Positions 21,884-37,357 of a stretch of 64,000 nt of DNA are shown in pieces. The first letter of the stretch is position 1. Every line of letters starts with the position of its first letter. The translations under genes were made by a program, and so were the position numbers. A model generated the notes under the pieces. It had not been told where the DNA came from, ran no database searches, and saw only the letters and a list, made by a program, of their open reading frames with translations. The DNA is taken from NCBI RefSeq assembly GCF_001618685.1, contig NZ_CP014342.1, positions 186,001 to 250,000 of the forward strand. The letters are read 5' to 3'. The stretch is from Geobacillus subterraneus (GTDB lineage: Bacteria; Bacillota; Bacilli; Bacillales; Anoxybacillaceae).

Positions 21884-22360
21884 ATGTTTGGGGTGAAGAA
21901 ATTGCAACGGGTAACGAATTGCGTATTATATAAAGACGGCCGGGTGTTGCTTTTGCAGAAGCCGAAACGGGGCTGGTGGGTCGCCCCGGGCGGCAAAATG
22001 GAGCCCGGCGAGACGGTGCGTGAAGCGTGCATTCGCGAATATCGGGAAGAGACGGGCATTTATTTAAAACACCCGCAGCTGAAAGGGGTGTTTACCGTCG
22101 TGATCAAAGACGGGGAGCGAACGGTGTCTGAATGGATGATGTTTACCTTTTTCGCGGAGGACTTTATCGGTGAAAATGTCGCGTCTTCCGAAGAGGGAAC
22201 GCTCGCTTGGCACGATGTCGAGACGCTTTCGGCGCTGCCAATGGCCCCAGGTGACTACCATATTTTAGACTACGCCTTAAAAGGTCAAGGAATGATGTAC
22301 GGCGCATTTGTGTATACGGAGGAATTTGAGCTGCTTTCGTATCGCCTTGATCCGAGTTAA
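21884..22360 (+). CDS. NUDIX hydrolase, YvcI-like
   Basis: A 158-residue NUDIX hydrolase that should cleave a nucleoside diphosphate linked to another group; substrate unknown. The Nudix box is complete: [24 protein letters not shown] (G-x5-E-x7-REUxEExGU), around residues 36-59. The protein starts with [30 protein letters not shown] 21884 has only a weak site; TTG 21902 with GGGGTGA is an alternative start. It leads the rapZ-yvcK-whiA-crh operon, an order kept across Bacilli. Confidence 0.88.
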   Translation: MFGVKKLQRVTNCVLYKDGRVLLLQKPKRGWWVAPGGKMEPGETVREACIREYREETGIYLKHPQLKGVFTVVIKDGERTVSEWMMFTFFAEDFIGENVASSEEGTLAWHDVETLSALPMAPGDYHILDYALKGQGMMYGAFVYTEEFELLSYRLDPS

Positions 22361-22378
22361 CGGAGAGGAGAGAAGGAG

Positions 22379-23275
22379 ATGGGGCAAAACGGGACGGTGC
22401 AACCGATCCAGCTCGTGATTATTACCGGCATGTCCGGAGCGGGGAAAACGGTGGCGATTCAAAGTTTTGAAGATCTCGGCTTTTTTTGCGTTGACAATTT
22501 GCCGCCGACGCTATTGCCGAAGTTTTTGGAGCTTGTGAAAGAGTCCGGGAATAAAATGAATAAAGTCGCGCTCGTCATGGACTTGCGCAGCCGCGACTTT
22601 TTTGATCATTTGTTCGCCGCGTTGGACGAATTGTCCGAGCAGGCGTGGATCGTGCCGCAAATTTTGTTTTTGGACGCACAAGACTCGACGCTTGTCGCCC
22701 GCTACAAAGAAACGCGGCGGACGCACCCGCTCGCGCCGAACGAACCGCCGCTTGAAGGGATCCGCCTCGAGCGGAAGTTGCTTGAAGAAATCAAAGGGCG
22801 GGCGCAAATCATTTATGATACGACCGGACTCAAGCCGCGCGAGCTGCGCGAAAAAATTGTCCGCCAGTTTTCGTCGCATGCGCAGTCTGGGTTTACGGTC
22901 AACGTCATGTCGTTCGGATTTAAGTACGGCATCCCGATAGACGCTGATTTAGTGTTTGATGTCCGTTTTTTGCCGAACCCGCATTATATTGAGCACATGC
23001 GCCCGAAAACCGGGCTTGATGACGAAGTGTCATCGTATGTGCTAAAATGGGGAGAAACACAAAAATTTTTAGAAAAGTTGCTTGACTTGTTGGCGTTTAT
23101 GCTGCCATATTACCAGCGCGAGGGGAAAAGCCAGCTGGTGATTGCCATCGGCTGCACGGGCGGGCAGCACCGCTCGGTGGCGCTGGCGGAATACATCGCC
23201 CGCCATTTTTCTGCCGATTATAAAACGGTTGTCTCGCACCGGGACATGGAGAGGAGAAAGGAAGCGCATCGATGA
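22379..23275 (+). CDS. rapZ: RNase adapter RapZ family protein (YvcJ), nucleotide-binding
   Basis: 298 residues of the RapZ/YvcJ family. The enterobacterial member binds GlcN6P-related sRNAs; the Bacillus protein binds and hydrolyses GTP and affects competence. Walker A GMSGAGKT near residue 19 is followed by [14 protein letters not shown], and the C-terminal domain carries [26 protein letters not shown] and [13 protein letters not shown] 22379 uses GGAGAGGAG upstream. The stop overlaps yvcK (ATGA). The symbol is that of the family; in Bacillus it is yvcJ. Confidence 0.92.
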   Translation: MGQNGTVQPIQLVIITGMSGAGKTVAIQSFEDLGFFCVDNLPPTLLPKFLELVKESGNKMNKVALVMDLRSRDFFDHLFAALDELSEQAWIVPQILFLDAQDSTLVARYKETRRTHPLAPNEPPLEGIRLERKLLEEIKGRAQIIYDTTGLKPRELREKIVRQFSSHAQSGFTVNVMSFGFKYGIPIDADLVFDVRFLPNPHYIEHMRPKTGLDDEVSSYVLKWGETQKFLEKLLDLLAFMLPYYQREGKSQLVIAIGCTGGQHRSVALAEYIARHFSADYKTVVSHRDMERRKEAHR

Positions 23276-24225
23276 GGGACGAACAAGCAGCCAAAATGGT
23301 TGTCATCGGCGGCGGCACCGGGCTTCCTGTCTTGTTGCGGGGGCTGAAGCAATACGAGCTCGACTTGACCGCTATTGTCACTGTCGCCGATGACGGGGGA
23401 AGTTCCGGGCGGCTGCGCGATGAGCTGCGCGTCCCGCCGCCTGGGGATGTCCGCAACGTGCTGGCGGCGCTGTCTGATGTCGAACCGCTCATTGTCGAGC
23501 TGTTTCAACATCGCTTTCAAAACGGCAACGGCTTATCCGGCCATTCGCTCGGCAATTTAATTTTAGCGGCGCTCACCTCGATCACCGGCGATTTTATGAA
23601 GGCGATCCGTGAAATGAGCAAAGTGCTGAACGTGCACGGCCAAGTGCTGCCGGCGGCGAACAAAAGTGTCGTTTTGCATGCTGAAATGGAAGATGGTTCG
23701 ATTGTGTCCGGCGAATCCAAAATTCCGAATGCGGGAAAAAAAATTAAGAGAGTGTTTTTAACCCCGGAAGATATTGAACCGCTGCCGGAGACGATCGCCG
23801 CCATCCGCCGTGCCGATTTGATCGTCATCGGACCGGGAAGCCTGTATACGAGCATTTTGCCGAATTTGCTTGTGCCGAAAATCGGGCAGGAAGTATGCAA
23901 AGCAAAGGCGAAAAAAGTATATATATGCAACATTATGACCCAAGCCGGCGAGACGCCGCACTATACGGTGAGCGATCATGTGAAGGCGCTTCACAGCCAC
24001 CTTGGCCGCCCGTTTTTAGATGCGGTGATCGTCAACAGCGGGGCGATTCCGGAAGCGATTCGCCGCCGTTACGAGGAGGAGCGGGCCGAGCCGGTGCGTG
24101 ACGACAGCAGCGGACTTCACATCCAAGTCATTCGCGAGGATATTGTTACGTATGAAGATGGGGTCATTCGTCATAATACAGCGAAAGTCGCCGCTCTTCT
24201 TCTTGGGCTGCTTTCCCGCCGCTAG
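23272..24225 (+). CDS. yvcK: gluconeogenesis factor YvcK (CofD-like fold)
   Basis: 317 residues of the YvcK/YbhK family, which binds UDP-sugars and is needed for normal shape and growth on gluconeogenic carbon sources in Bacillus. The fold resembles 2-phospho-L-lactate transferase (CofD). Motifs: [17 protein letters not shown] near the N terminus, [40 protein letters not shown], and [17 protein letters not shown]. It overlaps rapZ by 4 bp and is followed by whiA. Confidence 0.93.
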   Translation: MRDEQAAKMVVIGGGTGLPVLLRGLKQYELDLTAIVTVADDGGSSGRLRDELRVPPPGDVRNVLAALSDVEPLIVELFQHRFQNGNGLSGHSLGNLILAALTSITGDFMKAIREMSKVLNVHGQVLPAANKSVVLHAEMEDGSIVSGESKIPNAGKKIKRVFLTPEDIEPLPETIAAIRRADLIVIGPGSLYTSILPNLLVPKIGQEVCKAKAKKVYICNIMTQAGETPHYTVSDHVKALHSHLGRPFLDAVIVNSGAIPEAIRRRYEEERAEPVRDDSSGLHIQVIREDIVTYEDGVIRHNTAKVAALLLGLLSRR

Positions 24226-24351
24226 GCACGTGCGAAGCGGTTTGGGGAGACATAAGGATGAAGCGCCGGAGTAAGGCGGCGGCAGATGGCCGCGCCGAGG
24301 TTTCGACACCTCCAACCGGCCGATGCGGGGAATGAATGGAGGTGGAGCGAC

Positions 24352-25314
24352 GTGTCCTTTGCGTCAGAAACGAAAAAAGAATTGACCAATCTCGAAGTGA
24401 AACGCTGTTGCCTGCGGGCAGAGCTGTCGGCGCTGTTGCGCATGAACGGTTCGCTGTCGTTTTCCGGCGGGCGGATGACGGTCGATGTCCAAACGGAAAA
24501 CGCGGCGATTGCCCGGCGCATTTATACGCTGCTGAAAAAAGGGTATGATGTCGCCGTTGAGCTGTTTGTCCGCAAAAAAATGCGTTTGAAGAAAAATAAC
24601 GTATATATCGTGCGCATTACCGACGGTGCGGCTCCGTTGCTTCGCGAGCTTTATATTTGGAACGGCGATTTTTCGTTCGTCCACGATATTTCTCCGGAGC
24701 TCGTCAAGAAAAAGTGCTGCAAGCGTTCGTATTTGCGCGGCGCATTTTTGGCGGGCGGCTCGGTCAACAACCCGGAAACGTCCTCATATCATTTAGAGAT
24801 TTTTTCGCTGTATGAGGAACATAATCGGTCGCTATGTGAATTAATGAACAGTCACTTTTTTTTAAATGCAAAAACGTTGGAACGGAAAAAGGGGTTTATT
24901 ACGTATTTAAAAGAGGCGGAAAAAATCGCGGAGTTTTTAAATATTGTCGGCGCTCACCAGGCGCTGCTCCGCTTTGAAGACATTCGCATCGTCCGCGACA
25001 TGCGCAACTCCGTCAATCGGCTTGTCAATTGTGAGACGGCCAATCTAAACAAAACGATCGGCGCTGCGCTCCGCCAAGTGGAAAACATCCGCTACATCGA
25101 TGAAACGATCGGCCTTGATTCACTGCCGGCGAAGCTGCGCGAAATTGCCCGACTCCGCATCGAGCACCAAGATGTCACCTTAAAGGAGCTCGGTGAGATG
25201 GTCACGGGCGCAAAAATCAGCAAATCCGGCATCAACCACCGGCTGCGCAAAATTGATGAGATCGCGGAGCGGCTGCGGGCTGGAAAGCCGGTCGATTTCC
25301 ATAAATCGCTGTAA
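24352..25314 (+). CDS. whiA: DNA-binding protein WhiA
   Basis: 320 residues. WhiA has an N-terminal LAGLIDADG homing-endonuclease-like fold without nuclease activity and a C-terminal helix-turn-helix domain; in Bacillus it affects division and chromosome segregation, and in actinomycetes sporulation. Seen are [15 protein letters not shown], the LAGLIDADG remnants ([15 protein letters not shown]), and the [35 protein letters not shown] 24352 has TGGAGGTGG upstream. The 126 bp after yvcK include no other gene. Confidence 0.94.
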   Translation: MSFASETKKELTNLEVKRCCLRAELSALLRMNGSLSFSGGRMTVDVQTENAAIARRIYTLLKKGYDVAVELFVRKKMRLKKNNVYIVRITDGAAPLLRELYIWNGDFSFVHDISPELVKKKCCKRSYLRGAFLAGGSVNNPETSSYHLEIFSLYEEHNRSLCELMNSHFFLNAKTLERKKGFITYLKEAEKIAEFLNIVGAHQALLRFEDIRIVRDMRNSVNRLVNCETANLNKTIGAALRQVENIRYIDETIGLDSLPAKLREIARLRIEHQDVTLKELGEMVTGAKISKSGINHRLRKIDEIAERLRAGKPVDFHKSL

Positions 25315-25328
25315 AGGGGAGATGGAGA

Positions 25329-25586
25329 ATGGTGGAAAAACAAGTGGAAGTGAAATTAAAAACCGGGCTGCAGGCGCGCCCGGCGGCGTTGTTCGTCCAA
25401 GAAGCGAACCGTTTTTCCGCTGATGTGTTTTTGGAAAAAGACGGAAAACGGGTCAACGCGAAAAGCATTATGGGCTTGATGAGCCTCGCCATCGGCCATG
25501 GAGCGGTGATCACGCTCATTGCCGACGGTCCGGATGAGCAAGAAGCGATCGAAAAGCTCGCCGCCTATGTGCAAAAGGAAAAGTAA
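25329..25586 (+). CDS. crh: catabolite repression HPr-like protein Crh
   Basis: 85-residue HPr paralogue. Residue 15 is Gln (TGLQARPAA) in place of the catalytic His of HPr, so it cannot transfer phosphate in the PTS, while Ser46 (NAKSIMGLMSL) remains the target of HprK. P-Ser-Crh serves as a CcpA corepressor. The pair with HprK at 5.8 kb is thus complete in this window. GGGGAGATGGAG precedes ATG 25329. It is the last gene of its operon. Confidence 0.96.
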   Translation: MVEKQVEVKLKTGLQARPAALFVQEANRFSADVFLEKDGKRVNAKSIMGLMSLAIGHGAVITLIADGPDEQEAIEKLAAYVQKEK

Positions 25587-25620
25587 AGCAGCGTGTGGGG
25601 CTGGCGGGGAAAGGAATGGA

Positions 25621-25657
25621 AAAGGCTGCTCCGTTTTTGTCGGAAGCAGCCTTTTTT
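25621..25657 (+). terminator. bidirectional terminator between crh and clpP
   Basis: AAGGCTGCTCCG / CGGAAGCAGCCTT stem followed by TTTTTT on the plus side and preceded by an A-rich stretch, so it can end both the crh transcript and the convergent clpP transcript. Confidence 0.85.
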
Positions 25658-25712
25658 CGTCAATGTCGGTGCAGGCGCAGCTCTATAGCGGTTCTGCCAA
25701 CGTGTGCATGCC

Positions 25713-26303
25713 TTATTTTTCATCAGCGCGCGTCAGCACGCGGTCAATGATGCCGTATTCCATTGCTTTTTGCGCGGTCATAAAGTTGTCGCGGTCCGTA
25801 TCGCGCTCGATCACTTCGATCGGCTGGCCGGTGTTTTCCGATAAAATGCGGTTCAATTTGTCGCGCAAGAACAAAATGCGCTTCGCTGCGATTTCGATTT
25901 CCGTCGCTTGCCCTTGGGCGCCGCCGAGCGGTTGGTGGATCATGATTTCACTGTTTGGCAAGGCGAACCGTTTCCCTTTCGCACCGGCGGCAAGCAAAAA
26001 CGCCCCCATGGAAGCGGCCATGCCGATGCAAATTGTCGATACGTCCGGTTTGATGAACTGCATCGTGTCGTAAATCGCCAGGCCAGCTGTGATCGAGCCG
26101 CCCGGGCTGTTAATGTAAAGAGAGATGTCTTTTTCCGGGTCTTCCGCCGCCAAAAACAACAGCTGCGACACGATCGAGTTCGCCACTTGGTCGTCGATCG
26201 GGCTGCCAAGGAAAATAATGCGGTCTTTCAGCAGCCGTGAATAAATGTCGTACGCCCGCTCCCCGCGGTTCGTCTGTTCGATGACAGTCGGGATTAAATA
26301 CAT
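25713..26303 (-). CDS. clpP: ATP-dependent Clp protease proteolytic subunit
   Basis: ClpP is the 14-mer serine protease that degrades unfolded and tagged proteins delivered by ClpX/ClpC/ClpE, including tmRNA-tagged chains. 196 residues with the triad Ser98 (GMAASMGAF), His123 ([10 protein letters not shown]) and Asp172 (DTDRDNF). The start at 26303 gives [25 protein letters not shown] and has AAAAGGAGGC upstream. An exact-spaced CtsR box overlaps the -35 of its promoter, pointing to heat-shock control. Confidence 0.97.
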   Translation of the reverse strand: MYLIPTVIEQTNRGERAYDIYSRLLKDRIIFLGSPIDDQVANSIVSQLLFLAAEDPEKDISLYINSPGGSITAGLAIYDTMQFIKPDVSTICIGMAASMGAFLLAAGAKGKRFALPNSEIMIHQPLGGAQGQATEIEIAAKRILFLRDKLNRILSENTGQPIEVIERDTDRDNFMTAQKAMEYGIIDRVLTRADEK

Positions 26304-26349
26304 GCCAAACGCCTCCTTTTCCATCATAAGGATCTCTATGTACGCCTTA

Positions 26350-26378
26350 ATCATACATGAATGGTCAATGAAGGTCAA
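26350..26378 (-). promoter_or_regulatory. clpP promoter
   Basis: Read on the minus strand: TTGACC (26378-26373), 17-bp spacer, TATGAT (26355-26350). A good sigma-A promoter 47 bp ahead of clpP. Confidence 0.75.
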
Positions 26379-26379
26379 A
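26363..26379 (+). promoter_or_regulatory. CtsR operator
   Basis: GGTCAATGAAGGTCAAA is a direct heptamer repeat matching RGTCAAA-NAN-RGTCAAA with one mismatch. It covers the -35 box of clpP, where CtsR binding would block RNA polymerase until heat shock. Confidence 0.8.
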
Positions 26380-26575
26380 CAAAACGCCTTCTCCCATTCA
26401 TCTATATACATATTCGCGAACAGCGGCGGACATCCCTCTTTTCATCATAACCGCTTTTTCAGTTTTTAAACCACTGTTTCTCCTGCTGCCTTTGTTGGCG
26501 ATGGCGGCAAAAAGGATAAACATGGCGCGAGGAATAGCTGTCCAATTTTTCCTCTTTTTTATTTCATTTTTCCTC

Positions 26576-26603
26576 TTGCATTTTGGTGTGATCCTGCTAT
26601 AAT
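26576..26603 (+). promoter_or_regulatory. tRNA-Arg promoter
   Basis: TTGCAT - 16 bp - TATAAT, 44 bp ahead of the tRNA. Bases 26398-26575, between the clpP promoter and this one, contain no gene I can support. Confidence 0.7.
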
Positions 26604-26647
26604 AGAACATGCAACGGAACGAAGCAGCAAAAACAACAGCATATGAT

Positions 26648-26719
26648 GCCCTCGTAGTGTAGTGGATAGCACGAGAGATTCCGGTTCTCTTAGCGTGGGT
26701 TCGAATCCTGCCGAGGGCG
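26648..26719 (+). tRNA. tRNA-Arg (anticodon CCG)
   Basis: A full cloverleaf: acceptor GCCCTCG / CGAGGGC, D arm GTG...CAC, anticodon stem AGAGA/TCTCT with loop TTCCGGT (anticodon CCG, reading CGG), and T arm with GTTCGAATC. The 3' CCA is not encoded. Between clpP and sigL. Confidence 0.95.
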
Positions 26720-26749
26720 CTAAGCGTATAGGATCTATCATTTTTCAGT

Positions 26750-26776
26750 ACGACCGCGTTTGCGGTCGTTTTTCGT
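26750..26776 (+). terminator. tRNA-Arg terminator
   Basis: CGACCGC / GCGGTCG stem with a GTTT loop and TTTTTCGTTTT. Confidence 0.85.
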
Positions 26777-26914
26777 TTTGATCGCTACATAGGGTCAGAA
26801 GAAGGGGGTGTTTTTAGTTCCCTTCGTCCGTTTGCCTGCAGGCAGCCGTCAAAAATTTCTCCTACCTCCTCCCCTTCCCGTCGTGTACAATAAAAAGAAA
26901 AGGGGGGCGTGACG

Positions 26915-28222
26915 ATGAGGGCGGAGTTAAGGCAGGAGCAGCGGCTGCAGTTGTCGCTGACGAAAGAACTCGTGCAGGCGATTGAATTGCTGCAGTATTC
27001 CGCGATGGATTTGGAAGCGTTTTTATATGAGCGGTCGTTGGAAAACCCGTTTTTGGAAATTCGCCGCAGCCGGGTGCGGCAGCGGGCTCATCGGGCCGAA
27101 CGGGATCAAAAGCAGTGGCTGGAGAACATCGGGGCCCGGCAGGAGACGCTCGTTGGCCATTTGCTTTCTCAGCTGCCTTCGCTCAAGCTGGCCGACCGGG
27201 ATGAGCGCATCGTTCGCTGTCTCATCGCTTCGCTTGATGAGGACGGCTATTTGCGTGTCCCGCTCATTGAGCTGGCGGCGCAATTTTCTGCGTCGGAACG
27301 GGAGATGGAGCGGGGGCTGCGCCTCGTTCAGTCGCTCGACCCGCCGGGAGTTGGGGCGCGTGATTTGGCCGAGTGCCTTCGTTTGCAGCTGGAGCGCCTT
27401 CCGGAGCGCGACGAGCTGGCGGAAAGGATCGTCCGCTACCATTTTGTCCCCTTTGCGGAAAAGTCGTGGAAAACGCTGGCCAAGCAGCTTGGCGTCGGCC
27501 TTGGCGAGCTGCAGCGCGTCTTTGAGCTCATTCGCTCGCTCGAGCCGCGGCCGGGCATTCACTATTCGAGCGACAAGCCGCCTTTGGTGGTGCCGGATGT
27601 GATCGTCGCCAGGGGGGCGGATGGGGACTGGATGGTCGTTTACAATGATGACATCTATCCGGAGCTTGGTTGGAACCGGGGGTACGAGCAGCGCATTGCC
27701 GCATCCGGCGACCGGCAGGCCGAACAGTTTATCAAAGAAAAATACCGGCAGTTTGCGTGGCTTGCGAAAAGCCTTGAACAGCGCAAGCAGACGCTGCTTC
27801 AGCTAATGGCGGTCATCGTGGAACGCCAGCGCCCGTGCTTGGAATTCGGGCTTTCCGCGCTCAAACCGATGACGATGCGCGAGGTGGCCGAGGAACTGGG
27901 GGTGCACGAATCGACGGTGAGCCGTGCGGTGCGCCATAAATATGCGCAAACGCCGTTCGGCACGATCGAACTGCGCCGCTTTTTTTCGAGCGCGGCTACC
28001 GCCGATGCGACAGATGAGGCCGCTTCGTCGACTCAAGTGAAAGCGATCATCCAAGAGTTGATCGCAGCCGAAGATCCGCAGGCGCCGCTTTCCGACCAGC
28101 AGCTCGCCGATTTGCTTCACGAGCGGCACGGCATCGCCATCTCGCGGCGAACGGTGGCGAAATACCGCGAGCAGCTGCGCATTCCGTCCTCGGCGAAGCG
28201 GAAGCAATACACGAATTTGTAA
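26915..28222 (+). CDS. rpoN: RNA polymerase sigma-54 factor (SigL)
   Basis: Sigma-54 directs polymerase to -24/-12 promoters and needs AAA+ activators; in Bacillus (sigL) it serves levanase, arginine, acetoin and branched-chain catabolic operons. 435 residues: glutamine/leucine-rich region I (ELRQEQRLQLSLTKELVQAIELLQ), core-binding middle, HTH REVAEELGVHESTVSRAVRHKY, and the RpoN box, here ISRRTVAKYREQLRIPSS near the C terminus. ATG 26915 with AAAGGGGG 8 bp upstream is preferred to GTG 26909. The symbol in Bacillus is sigL. Confidence 0.94.
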   Translation: MRAELRQEQRLQLSLTKELVQAIELLQYSAMDLEAFLYERSLENPFLEIRRSRVRQRAHRAERDQKQWLENIGARQETLVGHLLSQLPSLKLADRDERIVRCLIASLDEDGYLRVPLIELAAQFSASEREMERGLRLVQSLDPPGVGARDLAECLRLQLERLPERDELAERIVRYHFVPFAEKSWKTLAKQLGVGLGELQRVFELIRSLEPRPGIHYSSDKPPLVVPDVIVARGADGDWMVVYNDDIYPELGWNRGYEQRIAASGDRQAEQFIKEKYRQFAWLAKSLEQRKQTLLQLMAVIVERQRPCLEFGLSALKPMTMREVAEELGVHESTVSRAVRHKYAQTPFGTIELRRFFSSAATADATDEAASSTQVKAIIQELIAAEDPQAPLSDQQLADLLHERHGIAISRRTVAKYREQLRIPSSAKRKQYTNL

Positions 28223-28255
28223 ATCATGCATAAGATGGAAGAGAGGAAGAAACTG

Positions 28256-28501
28256 ATGCACATCCGTTTGTATACAAAAACGAACTGCCCGCTTTGTGAA
28301 AAAGCCAAGGCGGTGTTGATGGAGCTGCAGGCGGACGTTCCGTTTACGATCGAAGAGTTGGATATTTATGAAGATGATGCGCTGCTTGAAAAATACCAGT
28401 TGATGATTCCGGTGGTGGAACTCAACGGCGAAGAAATCGGTTACGGGATGATTGAAAAAGAAACGGTGAGAAAGCGGTTGCGGCAGGCGCAAAAAAGTTG
28501 A
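28256..28501 (+). CDS. glutaredoxin-family thiol protein
   Basis: 81 residues with the thioredoxin-fold pattern LYTKTNCPLCEKAKAVL: a CPLC redox motif near residues 10-13, the cis-proline strand IPVVELNGEEIG and a C-terminal helix. This matches the DUF836/glutaredoxin-like small proteins; partner unknown. ATG 28256 has GAGAGGA upstream. Its last codons overlap the -35 region of the cggR promoter, so it is not part of the glycolytic operon. Confidence 0.85.
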   Translation: MHIRLYTKTNCPLCEKAKAVLMELQADVPFTIEELDIYEDDALLEKYQLMIPVVELNGEEIGYGMIEKETVRKRLRQAQKS

Positions 28502-28526
28502 ACACCACCTTTCCTCCTGCTATAAT
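28498..28526 (+). promoter_or_regulatory. promoter of the cggR-gapA glycolytic operon
   Basis: TTGAAC - 17 bp - TATAAT, located 35 bp upstream of the CggR operator. Confidence 0.8.
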
Positions 28527-28560
28527 GAAAATGGCGCGGGAGGAATTTTTTATCGACTGG

Positions 28561-28597
28561 CGGGACATAATATGTCACACCGGGACGTATGATGTCC
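28561..28597 (+). promoter_or_regulatory. CggR operator
   Basis: CGGGAC-N6-TGTC-N4-CGGGAC-N6-TGTCC, an exact match to the two-half operator known for CggR. It lies between promoter and cggR, so bound CggR would act as a roadblock released by fructose-1,6-bisphosphate. Confidence 0.92.
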
Positions 28598-28624
28598 CTG
28601 AGTTCGATCGGGGAGAAAGGGCCG

Positions 28625-30696
<2,072 letters not shown>

Positions 30697-30709
30697 GGCC
30701 AGCTTGGCA

Positions 30710-30739
30710 TTGAGTTTTCCATTCATTCAAGTCTATAAT
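30710..30739 (+). promoter_or_regulatory. internal promoter ahead of pgk
   Basis: TTGAGT - 18 bp - TATAAT in the gapA-pgk gap, which would give pgk and downstream genes CggR-independent expression. Confidence 0.55.
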
Positions 30740-30750
30740 AGGAAAATGGA

Positions 30751-30784
30751 GGGGAGCGGGGAAATGATCCCCACTCCTTTTCCT
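30751..30784 (+). terminator. hairpin between gapA and pgk
   Basis: GGAGCGGGG / CCCCACTCC (one mismatch) followed by TTTTCCTTT. It could partly terminate gapA transcripts, or form a 5' stabilising hairpin on transcripts from the promoter just upstream. Confidence 0.6.
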
Positions 30785-30817
30785 TTGCCAAAACTGTGAC
30801 CAAAGGGGGCCAGAACG

Positions 30818-32002
30818 ATGAACAAGAAGACGATCCGCGACGTTGAGGTGAGAGGGAAGCGCGTCTTTTGCCGCGTCGATTTTAACGTGCCGATGGAAGC
30901 GGGCGCGATTACTGATGACACGCGCATTCGCGCGGCGCTGCCGACGATTGCGTATTTGATCGAACATGGGGCGAAAGTCATTTTAGCGAGCCACCTCGGA
31001 CGCCCGAAAGGAAAAGTCGTCGAGGAGCTTCGTCTCGATGCAGTCGCTAAACGGCTTGGCGAATTGCTTGGGCGCCCGGTCGTGAAAACGGACGAAGCGG
31101 TCGGCGATGAAGTGAAGGCAGCGGTCGCTAACTTACATGAAGGCGATGTGCTCTTGCTCGAGAACGTCCGTTTTTACCCTGGCGAAGAGAAAAACGATCC
31201 GGAACTTGCCCGGGCGTTTGCGGAACTGGCCGACCTGTACGTAAATGATGCGTTTGGCGCCGCCCACCGCGCTCACGCGTCAACGGAAGGGATCGCCCAT
31301 CACTTGCCAGCGGTTGCTGGGTTTTTAATGGAAAAAGAAATTGAAGTGCTCGGCAAGGCGCTCTCGAATCCGGATCGCCCGTTTACGGCCATCATCGGCG
31401 GCGCGAAAGTGAAAGACAAAATCGGCGTCATCGACAACTTGCTCGATAAAGTCGACAACTTGATCATCGGCGGCGGGCTGGCGTATACGTTTGTGAAAGC
31501 GCTCGGCCATGACGTCGGCAAGTCGCTGCTTGAAGAAGATAAAATCGAGCTCGCGAAATCGTTTATGGAAAAAGCGAAAGAAAAAGGCGTCCGTTTTTAC
31601 ATGCCGGTTGACGTTGTCGTCGCGGATCGGTTCGCCAACGACGCCAATACGAAAGTCGTGCCGATTGACGCGATTCCAAGCGATTGGGAGGCGCTTGACA
31701 TCGGTCCGCAAACGCGGGAATTGTACCGCGATGTCATTCGCCAGTCCAAGCTTGTCGTTTGGAACGGCCCGATGGGCGTCTTTGAAATGGAGACGTTCGC
31801 CCATGGGACGAGAACAGTCGCCGAAGCGCTCGCTGAAGCTGCGGATACATACTCAGTGATCGGCGGCGGGGACTCGGCTGCGGCAGTTGAAAAATTCGGC
31901 TTGGCGGACAAAATGGACCATATTTCCACGGGCGGCGGCGCCTCGCTTGAGTTTATGGAAGGCAAGCAGCTGCCAGGGGTCGTGGCGTTAAACGACAAAT
32001 GA
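30818..32002 (+). CDS. pgk: phosphoglycerate kinase
   Basis: Transfers phosphate from 1,3-bisphosphoglycerate to ADP. 394 residues in two lobes: substrate-site RVDFNVPME and [10 protein letters not shown], hinge and nucleotide site [16 protein letters not shown], and C-terminal [13 protein letters not shown]...[21 protein letters not shown] precedes ATG 30818. Confidence 0.97.
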   Translation: MNKKTIRDVEVRGKRVFCRVDFNVPMEAGAITDDTRIRAALPTIAYLIEHGAKVILASHLGRPKGKVVEELRLDAVAKRLGELLGRPVVKTDEAVGDEVKAAVANLHEGDVLLLENVRFYPGEEKNDPELARAFAELADLYVNDAFGAAHRAHASTEGIAHHLPAVAGFLMEKEIEVLGKALSNPDRPFTAIIGGAKVKDKIGVIDNLLDKVDNLIIGGGLAYTFVKALGHDVGKSLLEEDKIELAKSFMEKAKEKGVRFYMPVDVVVADRFANDANTKVVPIDAIPSDWEALDIGPQTRELYRDVIRQSKLVVWNGPMGVFEMETFAHGTRTVAEALAEAADTYSVIGGGDSAAAVEKFGLADKMDHISTGGGASLEFMEGKQLPGVVALNDK

Positions 32003-32060
32003 CCGATCGCGCCCAATGGGGCGAATGGCGGCGGACGCCGCTTAGCGAAAGGAAAGGTGA

Positions 32061-35672
<3,612 letters not shown>

Positions 35673-35693
35673 CCGCTAACGGAATCATGACAG

Positions 35694-35730
35694 GCACCTT
35701 TCGGCTGTTTGCCAAGAAAGGTGCTTTTTC
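35694..35730 (+). terminator. eno terminator
   Basis: GCACCTTTC / GAAAGGTGC perfect stem, 13-base loop, then TTTTTC. Confidence 0.85.
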
Positions 35731-35734
35731 TTTG

Positions 35735-35887
35735 TTTTGGCTGTTGAGTATGTAGTTATTTCATGATGGCCGAAAAACAGAGGTGACAAGCTTTTTTCCA
35801 GCGGTTAAAACTCAGGGAAAAACCGTGAGGGATAAACTTTTGGCAATAGCAAACGAATGAGAGCGGGGCGGGTTTTTATAGTTATCT
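35735..35887 (+). repeat. ~150-bp repeat, copy A (inverted copy at 57102-57254)
   Basis: About 150 bp, from GGCTGTTGAGTATGTAG to GGGTTTTTATAG, recur in opposite orientation upstream of the Rhs gene with only scattered substitutions. No coding sense is apparent. Its nature is unknown. Confidence 0.85.
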
Positions 35888-35907
35888 TTAAGGATTTAAA
35901 TAAAGGA

Positions 35908-35965
35908 CTGTAGATGAGCAATTTCCATTACAATATTTTCCGTTAACAAAGAGATCAACCTACAG
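35908..35965 (+). mobile_element. 58-bp remnant of the IS element found at 46586
   Basis: Begins CTGTAGATGAGCAATTTCC, matching the left end of the 46586-47953 element for about 50 bp, and ends abruptly with CTACAG, the element's terminal six bases. It is therefore an internally deleted derivative or abutting ends. The tnpB element copy 2 sits six bases further on. Confidence 0.7.
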
Positions 35966-36109
35966 TTTATCTTAATTAGGCGAGAAGACTCTCACTTCAA
36001 CGAAGCGAAGCGGAGTAAGTGGGAGATGAATCGCCTTAACTATATTTTGCTGAAAATAGGATAGATTCAGTAAAATATAGTATCATATAGTTAGATGGGA
36101 GGTGAAAAC

Positions 36110-37357
36110 ATGTATTTTTGTATCAAACAACAGCTAAATGGTTTGACCAAAGAAGAATACTTGACTCTTCGAGAACTGTGCCATATTGCCAAGAACATGT
36201 ACAACGTCGGATTGTACAATGTCAGACAATACTATTTTGAACACAAGGAATTTCTTAATTATGAGAAAAACTATCACCTTGCAAAAACTAACGAAAACTA
36301 TAAGCTGTTAAACAGCAACATGGCACAGCAAATTTTAAAAAAGGTCAATGAAGCCTTTAAATCTTTCTTTGGTTTGATCAGTCTTGCCAAACAAGGGAAA
36401 TATGACTACAAGGCTATCAGTATTCCAAAATATCTTAAAAAAGATGGCTTTCATTCACTGATCATTGGCCAGATTCGTATAGACGGCAACAAATTCACGA
36501 TACCGTATTCTCGCCTATTTAAAAAGACTCACAAGCCCATCACGATAACGATTCCGCCTGTGTTGCTGGACAAAAAGATTAAGCAGATTGAAATCATTCC
36601 TAAGCATCATGCCAGGTTCTTTGAGATTCAGTACAAATATGAAATGCCTGAAGATCAAAGAGAATTAAACGACCAAAAAGCACTGGCCATTGATTTAGGA
36701 TTAAACAATCTTGCCACTTGTGTCACATCAGACGGCAGATCATTCATCATTGATGGGCGGAGATTAAAAAGTATAAATCAATGGTTTAACAAAGAAAATG
36801 CCAGACTTCAAAGCATGAAAGATAAGCAAAAAATCAAAGGCACGACTCGTAAACAGGCGTTGCTTGCTATGAATCGCAATAATAAAGTGAATGATTATAT
36901 CAACAAGACTTGCCGTTACATCATTAACTACTGTATTGAAAATCAAATTGGCAAACTTGTCATTGGCTATGCGGAAACATTACAACGCAATATGAATCTA
37001 GGAAAAAAGACAAATCAAAACTTTGTCAATATTCCTCTCGGTAACATAAAAGAAAAACTAGAATATCTTTGTGAATTTTACGGCATTGAATTCTTGAAAC
37101 AGGAAGAATCATATACGTCTCAAGCCAGCTTTTTTGACGGCGATGAGATTCCTGAATATAATGCCGACAATCCAAAAGAATATAAGTTCAGCGGCAAACG
37201 TATTAAGCGCGGCTTGTATCGAACAAAGTCTGGCAAACTAATTAATGCTGATGTCAATGGCGCATTAAACATCTTAAAGAAAAGTAAAGCTGTAGACCTG
37301 AGTGTCTTATGCTCTAGCGGCGAAGTGGACACGCCTCAAAGAATAAGGATTGCTTGA
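36110..37357 (+). CDS. tnpB: TnpB RNA-guided nuclease (OrfB), copy 2
   Basis: 415 residues, nearly identical to copy 1; differences seen are Tyr100 for His, and Leu291/Met295 for Trp/Ile just after the catalytic Glu289. RuvC residues Asp195, Glu289 and Asp381 are intact and the zinc ribbon is likewise absent. GGGAGG precedes ATG 36110. The near-identity of two copies 26 kb apart implies recent movement or gene conversion. Confidence 0.93.
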   Translation: MYFCIKQQLNGLTKEEYLTLRELCHIAKNMYNVGLYNVRQYYFEHKEFLNYEKNYHLAKTNENYKLLNSNMAQQILKKVNEAFKSFFGLISLAKQGKYDYKAISIPKYLKKDGFHSLIIGQIRIDGNKFTIPYSRLFKKTHKPITITIPPVLLDKKIKQIEIIPKHHARFFEIQYKYEMPEDQRELNDQKALAIDLGLNNLATCVTSDGRSFIIDGRRLKSINQWFNKENARLQSMKDKQKIKGTTRKQALLAMNRNNKVNDYINKTCRYIINYCIENQIGKLVIGYAETLQRNMNLGKKTNQNFVNIPLGNIKEKLEYLCEFYGIEFLKQEESYTSQASFFDGDEIPEYNADNPKEYKFSGKRIKRGLYRTKSGKLINADVNGALNILKKSKAVDLSVLCSSGEVDTPQRIRIA

